Assembly (NCBI GenBank): GCA_027559495.1
Contig: JAMXSV010000004.1
Location: forward strand, 2,531,001-2,595,000
DNA: 64,000 bases
Direction: 5' to 3'
Source of the DNA: Aurifilum marmelostoma
Lineage: Eukaryota; Ascomycota; Sordariomycetes; Diaporthales; Cryphonectriaceae
Made by a program: the position numbers and the translations under genes. Of the stretch, positions 48,701 through 60,716 are shown in pieces (position 1 is the stretch's first letter; each line of letters begins with the position of its first letter). The notes under the pieces are model-generated. The model ran no database searches and had not been told where the DNA came from. It saw only the letters and a list, made by a program, of their open reading frames with translations.

Positions 48701-51061
48701 ACCACACCTACGGCATCTACCTAGCCTTCTTGGAATGGGGGCCAACGTTCGGACCCATCACATATCGGGACCCGGGTCCATGGCTGGCCAGCGGCAATGT
48801 GAGCTACTCACTGCAGAAATGCTGTGAGATGACGAAAGGCCTATGTCCAGCTCCGAGCGCTTGGTGAATATTCCCGGGCTGGGATCGCAGCCATGACCGA
48901 CGGACCCTTCCCCCCCCTCCAAAGTTCATCAGCCGAACTACTTGTGACTGCATGCTGCTGTGCAGCTCGGGCTAGCAGACACCCGCCGCGAAGCCCAACG
49001 AGGCGGCTCGCGGCTACCAGATCCAATCAGAGCAGGGTGGAGGTCAACCACGGGGTCGAATACAGTGTCACGGAGTGGTGACTGGACGTCATGGAAGACA
49101 TGGGCATTTACACCTCACGCTGCTCGGGTCCATGCGGAGAGTACGACCTCCAAGGTTTCGACATCATCGCGATAGCCGCCTGGGAAGACATGCATGAGGT
49201 TGCGTGCAACGGTGCAGGGATCACTTCGACTCTGAGGTCAGCTTTTGCTACGACTATCTCTTTTGCTTGTGGCGGTTCCTCTTAGCTTGCTTGGTCTAGT
49301 GGCGCTGGCGCCAGACATGATCTGGGTAAGCACCTTGATGGGCTCGAGCATTTCTTCGCATCAGGACATTTTAAAACAGGTAGAAAGTCGGTGAGAGATC
49401 GGGCATTGAGCAGAGGGAAGCAAAGAGTATTTCTCTCGTTCTTTTAAAAGAAAATTTTTGATGAAAATAAATATAAAAAAAAACAAATAAATAACAGAAA
49501 CGTGCGCAATTAACTTCAAATCAACATCAGCTTTGCATCTTGCAGTGAGGGCAGGTAGGATGACGGTGCTAAGGCGTTCCTGAGGGCGGAGCCAGACTGA
49601 GCCTCTGTCTGCGGGGGAGTACCCCTGGAGAGACTCAGCCGCGTCCCGCCCATCCATGCATCCATCACCGCCACCGCCACCGTGCCGGGGATATGGTTCA
49701 TCTCGTTATCAACACCTCTGCAAGCTTGGGATGAAGCACTCAGCGTTCGGCTGCGACATTGGGAAAAGTGTGGCTCAATAGGACTGACAGTAAACCTCGC
49801 TCTGTAGCCATGGCTTGCAGCTGATGGAGGGAAAGGTCACTGAATCAAGGACGTAGATTGTTCAGCTCTGGCAGCTGGAGATCTGACTTTCGATGAGCAT
49901 CGTGGCGAAGGAAGGGGAAACGTTGATGCATGAGGGGATAACAATCGTATGCACATGGAGCTGTTGGTCACACCGTAATTGGCTGTGGCGTTCAAGACTT
50001 TTTGAGGTTCATGTGTGCCAGCCCCCAATGGGGGAGGGGGAAATTTAGCATCAATCTGTAGCAGTCGATATGGTGTGGTGGTAAGGTTGCAGGGCAGTAG
50101 GGCAGTAGGGCTAGATCGTGCTATATGCTGCCCGCAGTATTACAGGTGTAGATGTACTGCGGTAGTGTCTGACTTTGGGCTAAGCACAGGAGGGGGGGTT
50201 ACAGTGTTGCAACGCGGGCGGACGTAGCAACCTCTCAACGGCGGCTCGCCTTTTCGTGCCCATCCACTATCGTCTATATTATCATTCACCGCCACTGAGT
50301 CAGATCTAGAATTTTTAAGAAAATCCTCAGTGGCCCGATTTCGCCAGGCGGGCCCATATGGTTTTACAAACAACAGCTTTGGTATGAAGCAGATTGCGGT
50401 TGCAGGATCATCCAGTAAGACGATCCTTCCGGCCTGCGGGGCATCGCAGGTTCCGGGAGGATCTGCTACTATGGTGGTACCAACCACGAGCATGACACAG
50501 GGCTATCCTCTTCCGTGTTCCTGTCTCTCTCGGTCAGCCACCAACTCCGTCCACCCCATGCTTGTTGGTTGTGCGAGGAGGAAGGTTGAGAAAGAAAAGA
50601 AAAAAGGACTCTCAAAATCGGAGTTGCGTTGTAAGATAGCAAGCAGGGGTTGTGGCTGAGGAGAACAAATTGAGCCCGGGCATTTGAGTTGGTGGTGTTG
50701 GTGTAGGACTCAAAGACTCAGCTGGTGCTGTTCCAACGACAGCCGATTGGCTAGCAACCTAGACGCAGGGAAGTCCTAGATGCAAAACCCCCCTCAGCGG
50801 CCCTGTAGCCTGCACCTCAAGCTCATCCCACTCCACTTATCCTCACTCCCATGTCCTCTCGTCCTCCATCCCTCCCTCCCCCTCACCGCAGCTGGTGCTT
50901 GTCCTGTCCTGTCTTGCGTCTTATTCTGACTCCACATGGCAGCAAAGCAGTGGATATCTGAATAATTTTGAATGAGTGAACAGTCCTCCAGCAAAGTTCA
51001 GCCTGACAGCTCAGCTACATGCCAAGCACATTCACGGGACTCGCTGCCTGATGGTCGACTT

Positions 51062-51082
51062 CCCCCCCCCCCCCCCCCCCCC
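51062..51082. repeat. Poly-C homopolymer, 21 bases
   Basis: Twenty-one consecutive C residues in the presumed promoter of the HSPA12-like gene. Such tracts are error-prone in assembly. Confidence 0.9.
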
Positions 51083-51759
51083 TGTCCGATCTGACCTAAC
51101 CTAACCCAAGCTGCCCTGCCTGGTCGTTTGTGCCGTTGCCGCCGATTTACGCCTCCCGTTACGGTCCCTTCCCTAGCCCTAGCCATCTCAAACCTCGCCC
51201 TGCCGCCGCCTGTTGAAGGTTTAGTGGAGTGGACGAGCTTTTGCCATTTATCGACAGACCAGGACAGGACTCCCTCCCTCATCTTCCAGATGCCTGCTCA
51301 GCAACTTGAAACGGAGACAGACGAAAGAGAACAAAGCAACACTTCCTTTCCGCTCCCTGCCCTTGTCTCATAACCCTCCACAAGGCCTTGTCCTCATCCT
51401 TGTCATCGTGACCGTTCAATCGTCACTAAAAACTGCACTGTCACTCTGCTGCAACCTTCAGCCCGCACCTCCCCGTGCCGTCCTATCTTCTCTTCTGGTC
51501 CTACGCCTACCTCGCTACTGCCGCCCAACACTGCAGCCCGACAAGCCAGCTAAGCCAGCCAGCCAAGCCAGCCTGACCTGACCCGACCCACCTCAGCCGA
51601 GGAGGACCCAGCAGCGAGGACAGACTGACTGAGCGACCGACCTGAGGCAGGACTGAGCAAGACCAGAGCAGAGCCAGACCTCTCAGCTTAGACCGGCGGA
51701 CAGTTACAGTCGCTCGCCAGGAAAGACCTGGATGACCCTAATTTCTGACACCCGTCCTA

Positions 51760-51799
51760 CACACACGCACACACGCACGCACACACAGCACACACACAG
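51760..51799. repeat. CA-rich microsatellite
   Basis: Imperfect ACAC/GCAC repeat about 260 bases before the start codon of the HSPA12-like gene, probably in its leader. Confidence 0.85.
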
Positions 51800-52057
51800 A
51801 TACCTCTGTGGGCAACGATACGGGCACCACATCCGCAGTCAACCTGCCCTCCCGGTCTCGCGTCCTACGTCCTGCAGTCCTTCGCCCCCCCCCCTCCCCC
51901 CCCCCGTCTCTTTCTCTTGGGCTGAGGTAGTAGTAGTGCCACCTTCTCTACTACCCTTTCTACTCTCGTCCTTTTTTTTTTCCTTCCCTCTTCCTTCTTC
52001 CCCTCCTTTCTTTTATACAAAACCACTCTCCTCTCCCGGCCTTAGGCCCTCTTACTT

Positions 52058-54818
52058 ATGAGCTCCTTCAACGCTCGTTTTAAAAACAAGTTGGGCCTTG
52101 CGAAACGCAATTCAAGTGCGAGCATACAGTCGCCAGATCTTGCCCACACCCAGAGCAGAACCCCTCCGCCGCTGCTGGGCTCCGTGTCCCAGTCCTCTAT
52201 CTCTATACCCACCATCGGACAGCTACAACAACAACAACCACCACCGCAGCAGCAGCAGCAGCAGTACCCGGCAGGTCAGGCCATCTCGGTCGCCTCGAAC
52301 TCCTCGCAACAGTCGCTGCCCCAGATGAACCATCCTGGCCAGGGCCCACGCCCACCGAGCTACACTGCTGGTTATCCTGGTGGGTCGAGCCCCTCTTTTA
52401 TTGCTCCCAGCCCTGAGCGCTGAACCTCACCCCTCCTCCTCCTCCTCCCTCTCTACCCGGCAACCCCTCCTTATAAATTGATCCTTGACGCCCTGTCACC
52501 CCCCTTGGGTGTTTCTTTTCCTCGCCACCCTGCCTCAGAGCAGTCTCAGGTCTCAACAAGAAACTCCTCACAACTGACGCATAACGTCTGTACTGCTATA
52601 GGTCAAGCCCGTACTCCCCCTTCGCAGATGGTTGGCGGCCCTCCACCAATCAATACTGGAGCTCCTGTTGCTGGTTATCCCCCCCAAATCCCCCCAATGC
52701 AGAGTGGTCCGCCAGTTGCCGGAGGCCCTCCGGGCTACACCGGCGCGGGAGGTTATGGCGGTCCTCCGCCGGGCCAGAACCTACCGACCGGGACGTACGC
52801 GAGACCTGCTGCTGAGGTGGAGGGAAATAGCAGGAGCAAGGCGCAGCTGATTGTTGGAATCGATTTTGTGAGCAGCATCCCTGTCGGGACGATGCGACAG
52901 AAAGTCTGAGGCCAGACAAGCGGATCGTCATGCTAATATCAAGCCGTCCAGGGCACAACTTTCTCCGGCGTCGCATTTGCCTTCGCAACAAACAACGAGG
53001 CAAAGGAGGACATCATCACGGAATGGCCCGGCGCCGGATCATATACGAAGCAGAAGGTACGACGTCCCGTTGCGAAACCATACGGCAGCCGCCGGGATTA
53101 TGCCAAGGTATCAAACAAAGCCTGTATGTAGACTGACGATGCCTCTCCTCTTCATAGATCCCCACCGTGCTCTACTACGACCAGTACCAGAAAGTGGTTG
53201 GATGGGGCCCCGATATCGCCGATGCCCTCGCCCCGACTGGATACCCGAAGCCAGGAGTACAAAAGGTGGAATGGTTCAAGCTCCAGCTTATGCTCTCGGG
53301 CAACACCTACATCGACCCCATCAACCTGCCTCCTCTGCCGCCAGGAAAGTCCGAGATCGATGTCGCCGCCGATTACCTTTTCAAGCTCCGCCAGGCTATG
53401 CGCGCGGCGCTCCAGAAGACTCTCGGCGAGGTGTTCAACAGAGAAGAGCGGAATATCCGATACTACCTGACGGTTCCTGCCATCTGGAACGACGCCGGCA
53501 AGGCTGCCACGAGAGCAGCTGCCATTCAGGCTGGGTTCCTGCGCGATGAGAATGACAACCGCCTGACGCTCGTGTCCGAGCCCGAGGCGGCAGCACTCTT
53601 CTGTGCCAAGACTGGCCTGCTCAACCTCAAGGTCCACGATGCCCTGCTCATTGTGGACTGCGGTGGTGGTACCGTCGATCTGATTGCATACGAGGTGGAG
53701 GACGAGAACCCCTTCACTGTGGCCGAGTGCACGGCTGGGTCGGGAGACTCGTGCGGTTCGACTGCGCTGAACAGGAACTTCAGCAACATCCTGCGGACCA
53801 AGATCCGCAAGATGAAGCTCCCCGACGGATCCAAGACCGCCGGCCGTGTCTACGCGAAATGTATCATGGACTTTGAGAACCGGATCAAGGCCGACTTCCG
53901 TAACAACGGACAGAAATGGGCCGTCGATGTCGGTATCGAGGCCGAGTTTCCAGAGGCCGGCATCGAGGAGGGTTATATGACCTTTACGAACGAGGAGATC
54001 CTGCAGTGCTTCGAGCCCGTGGTGAACCGCATCCTGGAGCTCGTGCGCAACCAGATCATCGCCATCCAGGCCCAGAACAGGACGTTGCAGAACATCCTCG
54101 TCGTTGGTGGGTTTGGTGCCTCCGAGTACCTCTTCCAGCAGATCAAGCTGCACGTGCCGCCACAGTTCCAGGCCAAGGTTGTGCGGCCCATGGACTCCGT
54201 GGCGGCCATTGTCAAAGGTGCCGTCACAGCCGGTATCACGGAGCGGGTCATCACGCACCGTGTGGCACGGCGGCACTACCTCATGGCGACACTGCAGCCC
54301 TTCAAGGAGGGGTACCACCCCGAGGCGTACCGTGTGCCTTCGCTCGACGGCAAGGACCGGTGTAAATTCACACGCCAGATCTTTGTGCAGAAGGGTCAGA
54401 AGGTCAAGATCGGTGAGCCCGTCAAGGTGTCGTTCTTCCGGCAGGTCGCGCCGGGGGCCACACTCATGTACGAGGATATCCTGTTTGCTTGTGACGACGA
54501 CGTGTGCCCGGAGTACACCAAGGATCCTCGTAAGTTTCTCCCCTCGTCTCCACATGATCCCGGGAGGTGAGCAGGCGTGAAGCAATGACAGAGCTAACGT
54601 AACCAATCTCTCACGCAGGCATCAAGGAGGTCGTCACGCTCACGTCCGACCTCTCGCGCAAGAACCTCGAGAAGGACTTCGAGCGCATGGACACACCTCA
54701 GGGCACGTTCTACCGCGTGTACTTCGATATCTACCTGACGCTCGACGGTTCCGAGTTCAGTGCTGAGCTGGTGTGCCAGGGAGAGGTCATGGGCCGGTGC
54801 AGGGCAAGATTCAGGTAG
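52058..54818 (+). CDS. Hsp70-fold ATPase of the HSPA12-like type with Pro/Gln-rich N-terminus
   Basis: About 754 aa in five exons (52058-52379, 52602-52867, 52952-53056, 53158-54529, 54619-54818; 755 codons). Residues 1-175 are Ser/Pro/Gln/Gly-rich with a polyQ run and are probably disordered. The actin/Hsp70 ATPase fold follows: phosphate-1 VGIDFGTTFSGVAF joined exactly across intron 2, TVPAIWNDAGKAATR, SEPEAAALF, phosphate-2 LIVDCGGGTVDL (about 396) and the adenosine motif NILVVGGFGASEYL (about 546). The C-terminus is a short beta-rich region without the canonical substrate-binding domain or EEVD tail, as in HSPA12-like proteins common in filamentous fungi. It probably binds and hydrolyses ATP in the cytosol; client and role are unknown. 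The long C/T-rich leader suggests a complex 5' UTR. Confidence 0.92.
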
Positions 54819-57119
54819 TCAGTCCTTGGAGTTGCCAGACAAAGGATGCCTGTCTGGCCGAGAAGAAGAAAAAGAGATGAGAGAATTTGATGAGGATGGC
54901 CCACATGGAGTCGAAGTGGCATGAGAAAGAACCGGAGGAAGCTTGCTGTCGGGTGCACAACTACTAAAAAAAACAACAACCAGGAGATCTCGCCCCTTTC
55001 TTCACCAAAGAGAGATAGCTTTCATCTTGTTTCCGTGTTTCTTATTTTCTTCCTCACCTCTAGTAGCAGAAAAGGCTGCTACAGCTGATACCACAATTGC
55101 AAATTCTCATGACTGTCATGATGACTATTACTACTACGATTTAGCACGCTACATTGTCGGAAAGAGAAAAGAGAAGAGAGACACATGGGAGCAGAGGGAT
55201 GGTTTAGCAACTGTTATTTAAGTAGCCGCAAAATACATTCATATACTAGACTCTCTCTTTTTCCAACAAGATCATTCTTGCTTAACTATCATGACTATAT
55301 TTGCTTATCTGTTCTCTAGCATCTATAATTCCTGGCTCTTGAACATCGGTAGTCTCCACCACTTAGTTCCCTTTGACACTATGTGTGCTTCGCTATGGGG
55401 TAGGTTGCGTGTACCATCGAGCCGGACTCTGAGCGCTCTCGGTACGGTCCGCTTCTTCAACGCCATCATGAGATCCTATGTGTCAAGCGCAGGGCACAAG
55501 CGCATGTCCTAGAGAATCTGGTCCCAGACCAGCGTCTTCACCAGGGGGTTTAGCACAGGTCAGCCAGGTCTGCGCCCACCTGTACTTCCTAGGTCTGCTC
55601 CTAGGTCTGCTCCCAGGTTGTAGAGCGCCACATAGCTCTCTTCCAGAAGACCAAGAGCCTTTCCTAGCCTTCCAAGCCCCTGGGAGACTATTCGGAATTC
55701 TGACCACCAAGCCCGGTATTGTCACCACAAGCACAATGCCTGCCCTGAACTGGCGTTCCCAAACCCACCTCAAAAGGAATTGAACTGCCTTGTTAGGATA
55801 CTAAGTGGCTATACCAGAAATCAAATATCTGATGTAAGTACTAGTACAGACTCTCGAGAAAATCTAGGCCTCCGGTTCCTCCACGGCCGAGTAATCTTGC
55901 TTGTCAATCCTGTATACCCGCCACCATCGTTCCAACGATAGTTCAACGAATGCTTTGTTTGGGATTTGATAACCGCCGTTGACAGTGTCTGATGCCCCAC
56001 CGTATCACATACTCCACTTCAGTTCTGATGCCCCCCCCAAACAAGAGAACAAAAGACAAGAATTAGAGTTTGACTAAGTCACACCCTTTTCTAGAATTTC
56101 AAGGCCTGAGATAAAGATTCGGCCTCGGAAGAATAAAGCAGGTAATCAATCAGTTGCCATGCCATAAGGGAATCGCGGTGACATCATTGCCCAGTTCCAA
56201 GGGTCCTTTTCCTTCCCTGCTAGGCAAGAAGCACTTACTTCTACTGTGCCTAGAGGCCAAGAGTGTGGATCCCTCCCCTTCTGGTGCTCTTTTCCATTGT
56301 ACGTCCGTACTTACAGCCTGACTCTGTCTCCCTTTCTGACCTGACATGGCGCCTGATCGGCGGCTCTTTCTCCTCCTTCAGGGCACGCCCGTCCCTACCA
56401 CCACTCACAGCTGCAGCTGGCCCCTGCAGCCGTTGCACTGCGAAGCTGCTCAGCCTGCTGAAACCACCCACCAACACCTACATACAACTCACCCTCCCTG
56501 GTTCAGCTCGTCCCAAGCAGCCACCCTTGACGCCCTTCCTCCCCAGGGCCCAGCTCGCCCCAGAACCCTGTGAATCCGGGAAACCCAATCGATTCGTGCG
56601 TCATAACTCTTCTACCCGCCGCCCGCCACGGCAATGCCCTGCTGGGCCGGGCTTGGTGAGCTGGACCAGTAGGAGTGGAAGATGGGTATCGCTTGAAACG
56701 AAACCAAGGCAGAGGAGAGGATCCCCAGTATGGTGGTAGCTTGGTTTGGGCCTGGGCCTGGGCCTCGCCTGCGAGCCGCCATGTAACTGGACCTCCTCTC
56801 TCTCTCTCTGGTGATGATGATGGAATTTAAATGGCAGGCCAAAGCCCCCTCGTCGCAGGAGAGCATCCATGAACATGTTCTCAAAAAGTCTATCCCTCGA
56901 TCATATACATGCTCACAGCATCATTCTCTGCTCACTGACAGTGTCAACCTGATCGTGTCTGTCATTTCATCATCATATTGATACCATCTCATCTTCATAT
57001 CTGTCGATCTTTGCGTACACACTGCAGCGATCCATATTTGTTGATAGGCCCAAAGCCGTCACTTTGAGCATCAAGCTCTCTTCTTCCCTCCTTCTCTCGG
57101 TCCTTTTCCGGCTGCAAAG
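54819..57119. other. 2.3 kb intergenic region
   Basis: No gene was recognised. Open frames of about 100-160 codons occur but lack family features and plausible starts. A perfect tandem duplication of the 12-mer CCTAGGTCTGCT lies at 55588-55611. The right end is the promoter of the thaumatin-like gene. Confidence 0.45.
55588..55611. repeat. Two-copy tandem 12-mer
   Basis: CCTAGGTCTGCT occurs twice head to tail, with partial similarity on either side (CCAGGTCTGC at 55564). Minor local duplication. Confidence 0.8.
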
Positions 57120-58249
57120 ATGTCGTTATGGAACGGCAAGGTGCCGCTGCAAATATACAACCAGTGCCCGGAGACATTATGGCCCGCAATATATACAGCC
57201 AGCGGCGCAGGGCCCAGCACAGGAGGCTTTGAGCTTACGGCCGGCGCAAATAGGTCGCTGGAGGTGTCTTCAGACTGGGACGGCAGGGTTTGGGCTAGGA
57301 CAAACTGCACATCATCCGGCGACGGGCTGCTCGATTGCCAGACGGGGAGCTGTCAGGGCCAGATGAACTGCACCTACCTTTCTGTAAGTCTTCACTCTCC
57401 TGCCTGTACCTTGGAATTCACTAACATGCAGAACCTCCCAGGGCTCCCCCTCCAGCAACTTTGGCAGAGTTCACACTCTCCGGCGGCGTGTCAAACTCGC
57501 AAAACTTCATCGACATCTCCCTCGTCGACGGATACAACATTCCTCTGGGCCTCGAGTACATCGCCGACCCGAACAGCAACACCACGGCCCCACCGCCCAA
57601 CCTCGTCTCCCCAGCCTGCATCGCCACCCAGGGCTACCTGGCCGCGCCCAACCGCACCGGCACCGACTACACCAACAGCACATACCCCATGCCCTACGAG
57701 CAGACCCAGACAGACAGCCACGTCGGCCACTGGTGTCCCTGGCCCTTACAGGTCGACCCCCCCTCCAAGCCCGGCGACGGCGTCTACCCGTACCCAGATG
57801 ACAACATCGCCCGTCCGGTCTTTGACCCGTGCCTCTCCGCATGCCAGAAGACGGGCGGCGCAAAGGACTGCTGCACGGGCTCGTACAACTCGCCCTCAAA
57901 GTGCCCCCGCAGCCTGTACAGCCGCCGCGCCAAGGCCGTGTGCCCGGATGCGTACAGCTTCCCCTACGACGACGGCGAGTCGACCTTTGTGATCCCCGGT
58001 GGTGGCGGCTGGAGTGTCACGTTCTGTCCGCAGGGGAGAAGCACCAATATCCTGGCCACGTTCGGCACACTGATCAGCGAATGGGCTGCTTCGGGCGTCA
58101 TGAGCGAGGATATCCTCAGCGCGGCGAGTAACGTCACGTATATCGAGACGCACGGCGGGGCTGCGGACAGTAGAGGCCGTCCTGGCCTGGGCAAGGTTCT
58201 GGTAGCTGCGATGGCGGTGTCACTGGTGGTGATGAGCAGCTCGTGGTAG
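57120..58249 (+). CDS. Thaumatin-like protein with C-terminal hydrophobic tail; splice-frame problem at exon 2
   Basis: About 356 aa if one base is skipped. Exon 1 (57120-57383) encodes an N-terminal thaumatin half (VPLQIYNQCPETLWPAIYT, WDGRVWARTNC) and ends in a strong GTAAGT donor in phase 0. Exon 2 must encode APPPATLAEFTLSGG, then FIDISLVDGYNIPL, CPWPLQ, and SRRAKAVCPDAYSFPYDD, all thaumatin signatures. The natural acceptor CCCAG at 57441 leaves one extra G before GCTCCC. The only phase-0 acceptor nearby (ending 57469) loses the conserved PPATLAE. An extra base in GGG at 57441-57443 is the simplest explanation. No signal peptide is visible at the ATG at 57120, so a 5' exon may be missing. 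The C-terminus (GKVLVAAMAVSLVVMSSSW) looks like a GPI-attachment or membrane tail. Known members are wall-associated, some with glucan-binding activity. Confidence 0.82.
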
Positions 58250-58837
58250 GTGAGAGCTGTGTGTGATGTTGAGAGTGATGACGTTGACGCAGGAGGTATG
58301 TGAGAAATGAGCCATGAAGAGGACACATCGATGGATTGCTTTTATATGTGGAATCTTGTCGAGATTCTCGAGAGGCGGCTTGGAGACATGATGGTAATGT
58401 TGCCAGACACGCCGGGCTGGCCTGGTGGTGCCTGTCACTCAAAGACACAGACTAAATAGATTAGAGCGCTGCTCTGCATAGCGTTTTCCTTTCTTTTCTT
58501 TAGATATATACCCGGGACCAACGTGTTCCTGTTCCACATTTGAATTCAAGTCAGAGATAGTCTATATGTTATATGACGCAGCACAGAGGTTGAGAGAGCG
58601 CATTTCGTGATAGGTCAAGACACAAACGCACGAAAACACAACACGCACATATAACATAATGACCACAAAGATTTCCAAATGTGCAAATGATCCGTATGGA
58701 TGCCTTTCCAAGTGGTGAATTCCCCGTCTCGAAACAAAAGATCAGGAAACCTCGTCTAATAAATATGTCCTGCTGCGCCTTCTTGACCAACAACAAACGA
58801 CGCTCTCTAGATGCACACACACACACACACACACACA

Positions 58838-58870
<33 letters not shown>

Positions 58871-58946
58871 CCTTGCTTCTTTTTCCCACCAGATATGTAC
58901 GCTCTGTCATCAACCAATAACACCCACACCACCGCCGCGCGGTTAC
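58250..58946. other. Intergenic region between convergent genes with a CA/TC microsatellite
   Basis: About 700 bases holding the 3' ends of the thaumatin-like and YAR1-like genes. The compound repeat at 58814-58866 is listed separately. No gene was seen. Confidence 0.55.
58814..58866. repeat. Compound (CA)n(TC)n microsatellite
   Basis: A CA run from 58814 to about 58840 continues directly as a TC run to 58866. Open frames over it are repeat artefacts. Confidence 0.92.
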
Positions 58947-59851
58947 CTAGCCTTTCCTGGCAGCCCTCTCCTTCCGCCTCCGCTCCCACTCGGCCCTCTC
59001 CTCGTCGTCGCTCCCGCTGAACTCGGCGTCCTCATCGCTCTCGACATCGAGGATCGCATCCTTCCGGCCGAGCGGCGCGCCCCTCCCCGTTGGCACCAGC
59101 GGCGCCGTCGACAAAGTCGCCCTTGTTGAGGATGGCGTACTCGTGCTTCTGTATGAGGGCGCGCAGGCCGGCGTTGCGGGGGTCGGCGAGCTGGTACGCG
59201 GTCAGGCCGCCCTTGTTCTTGACGCGCGGGTTGGAGCCGGCCTCGAGCATCATGTCGACGAGGGCGTTGCCGAACTCGCGCTGGGCCTCGGGCTCGTTGT
59301 TGATCCAGCGGATGGCGGTGTGGAGCGGGGTGTCGCCCTCTACGCGGTTGACGGGGTCGCACTCGAAGTTGTCTTGGTCGAGGAGGTAGTCGATGATGTC
59401 GTCTGTCGGAAGGGGGGGGGGGTGTGAACAGAGAGTTAGCAGCATTTCCCACCAGAGGAGAAGAGACGGTGAAGAGGGGGTTTAGCAAGCTGGCGGGCGG
59501 GAGGAAGGGTGGCGTGTGCACTACCAAGAAGAACATACAGTTGCCCCTGGCAGCAGCCTCGTGATACAAATGGTTGCCCATGACCGTAGTCGTCTTGTTC
59601 AGCAGGTCCGCTATCTCCGCCTCACTCTTGCCCTCGAGCGTCTCCTTCATCAGGTCGACATTGTCGCGGCGGCAGGCCTCGATGAGGATCTCGCCTACCG
59701 AGGCTCCCTGTTGTATTTCACCATGGGTCAGATCGAGGCGCCTTTCTCTCTTTCCCTTCTACCATCACTTTTGTACCTGTCCCTGGGTTTTTGGGACGGG
59801 ACGGTACGTGGTGCGGGATCTCCATACCTCGTGCTCCTCTTCGTGAGACAT
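58947..59851 (-). CDS. Ankyrin-repeat protein, YAR1-like; apparent one-base frameshift near C-terminus
   Basis: About 215 aa if one base is skipped. Exons are 59851-59828 (only eight codons, MSHEEEHE), 59707-59539 and 59402-58947. The ankyrin part reads EILIEACRRDNVDLMKETLE, then YHEAAARGN, then IIDYLLDQDNFE, GDTPLHTAIRW, and NKGGLTAYQLADP. In yeast YAR1 is a small ankyrin protein that chaperones ribosomal protein uS3 (Rps3) for 40S biogenesis. The conserved acidic and basic tail (APLGRKDAILDVESDEDAEF followed by EERAEWERRRKERAARKG) is in another frame from the ankyrin part. Removing one base within about 59080-59110, where CCCC occurs twice, restores it. In the literal frame the protein stops at 59032. 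Orthology is inferred from architecture and size. Confidence 0.8.
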
Positions 59852-60716
59852 GATACAAGAATGATTACTCTGGAGCGAGAGCAGTGGAGAGATCGTTGGG
59901 CTAGCCACAGAAAGAGGAAGGGGGGGGGGTTGGGCTTTGGGCTTCTCGTGCGTGCAAGGGGGCTCGTTCGTCTCTCGGAAGCTCTCGTTGGACTATCTGC
60001 CGCCTTGATCTGTCTGCGAAACCTCAGAGCTGGACACACAAAAGAAAACCTCAACTGGACCCGAGATCTTCAGATGATCGACACAAGAAACATAACAAAG
60101 AATGTCTCACAGAAAAAGAGAAAGGGAAAAAAACAGGGGAAGAAAAAAGGAAGGCAGGGAAACGGTCGTCAGTTCGCTTGGGAGTCCAGGCTCGTCAGTT
60201 AGATGGTGGTGAGCATATGTAAGCTGCGCGGCATTGGATCTAGCTTGGTGCTTGGGCAACCTTCACAAGTTCAAACAGAGCCCAAAAGAGAGAGTGAATC
60301 ATTTGATGGGGGGGGGGGGAGTCCCGAGGGGGGTGGTGGCAGTGACAACAGCGCAGAGAACACGCCTATAGTATACCCTGGTCGCACTACAAGGGGGTCC
60401 CACGGTCCCACCGCGGGGTCGTCACAGCGGGCTGTTTAGTGTCTATTTCCCCTTCTGTTCCTTTTTGCCTGCCGCAAAATCCAGTCTCTTGGGGGCGGTG
60501 GGTGGTTTAGCGAACTGGTGCCAGTTTTGGGCCATGCTTTGATTTTCTACACTGGCTCTCCGCAAAATTTCCATGTGACTGATGGTAGCTTCAACAACAA
60601 TGCAGCCGTGGTGACAACAATTGACACACATAAAGTGAAGTTCGAATCCAGGATCACTCACTGCCTTATATCACTTATGATATCGTGTGGAGGAGAAGAA
60701 AAGAAAATAAGCAAAG
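59852..60716. other. Divergent promoter region between YAR1-like and RNA polymerase III subunit genes
   Basis: About 865 bases separating two divergently transcribed growth-related genes. It contains a G run at about 60309-60320. A 228-codon plus-strand frame at 59516-60202 overlaps the YAR1-like exons antisense and is low-complexity, so it is not called. Confidence 0.45.

Larger units (their letters stand above)
43205..52057. other. Approximately 8.9 kb stretch without a convincing gene
   Basis: Between the divergent glucokinase and HSPA12-like genes. The open frames are short or low-complexity on both strands and none shows a family motif; no tRNA-like B box with matching arms was found. 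Simple sequences dominate parts: poly-G 43645-43657, CT then T22 at 45727-45769, poly-C 51062-51082, a CA-rich repeat 51760-51799, and C/T-rich tracts at 51840-52040 immediately before the next start codon. Parts near 47-48.4 kb are AT-richer. The likely content is long promoters and leaders, possibly noncoding transcripts. Confidence 0.45.

Noticed and set aside
48322..48745. Overlapping 127- and 106-codon minus-strand frames
   Set aside because: Two frames overlap with no motif, no codon bias and no promoter or splice context; not distinguishable from chance.
51095..51112. CTAACCTAACCC resembling a telomere-type repeat
   Set aside because: Fewer than two exact units, embedded in ordinary C-rich leader sequence.
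53152..54606. 484-codon minus-strand frame across the HSPA12-like gene
   Set aside because: Shadow of the GC-rich Hsp70-fold exon; no motif of its own.
59516..60202. 228-codon plus-strand frame ending in a Lys-rich run
   Set aside because: It overlaps the YAR1-like exons antisense and continues through purine-rich low-complexity sequence.
60630..60650. GTTCGAATCC resembling a tRNA B box
   Set aside because: The flanking bases cannot form the T stem and no upstream A box or cloverleaf fits.
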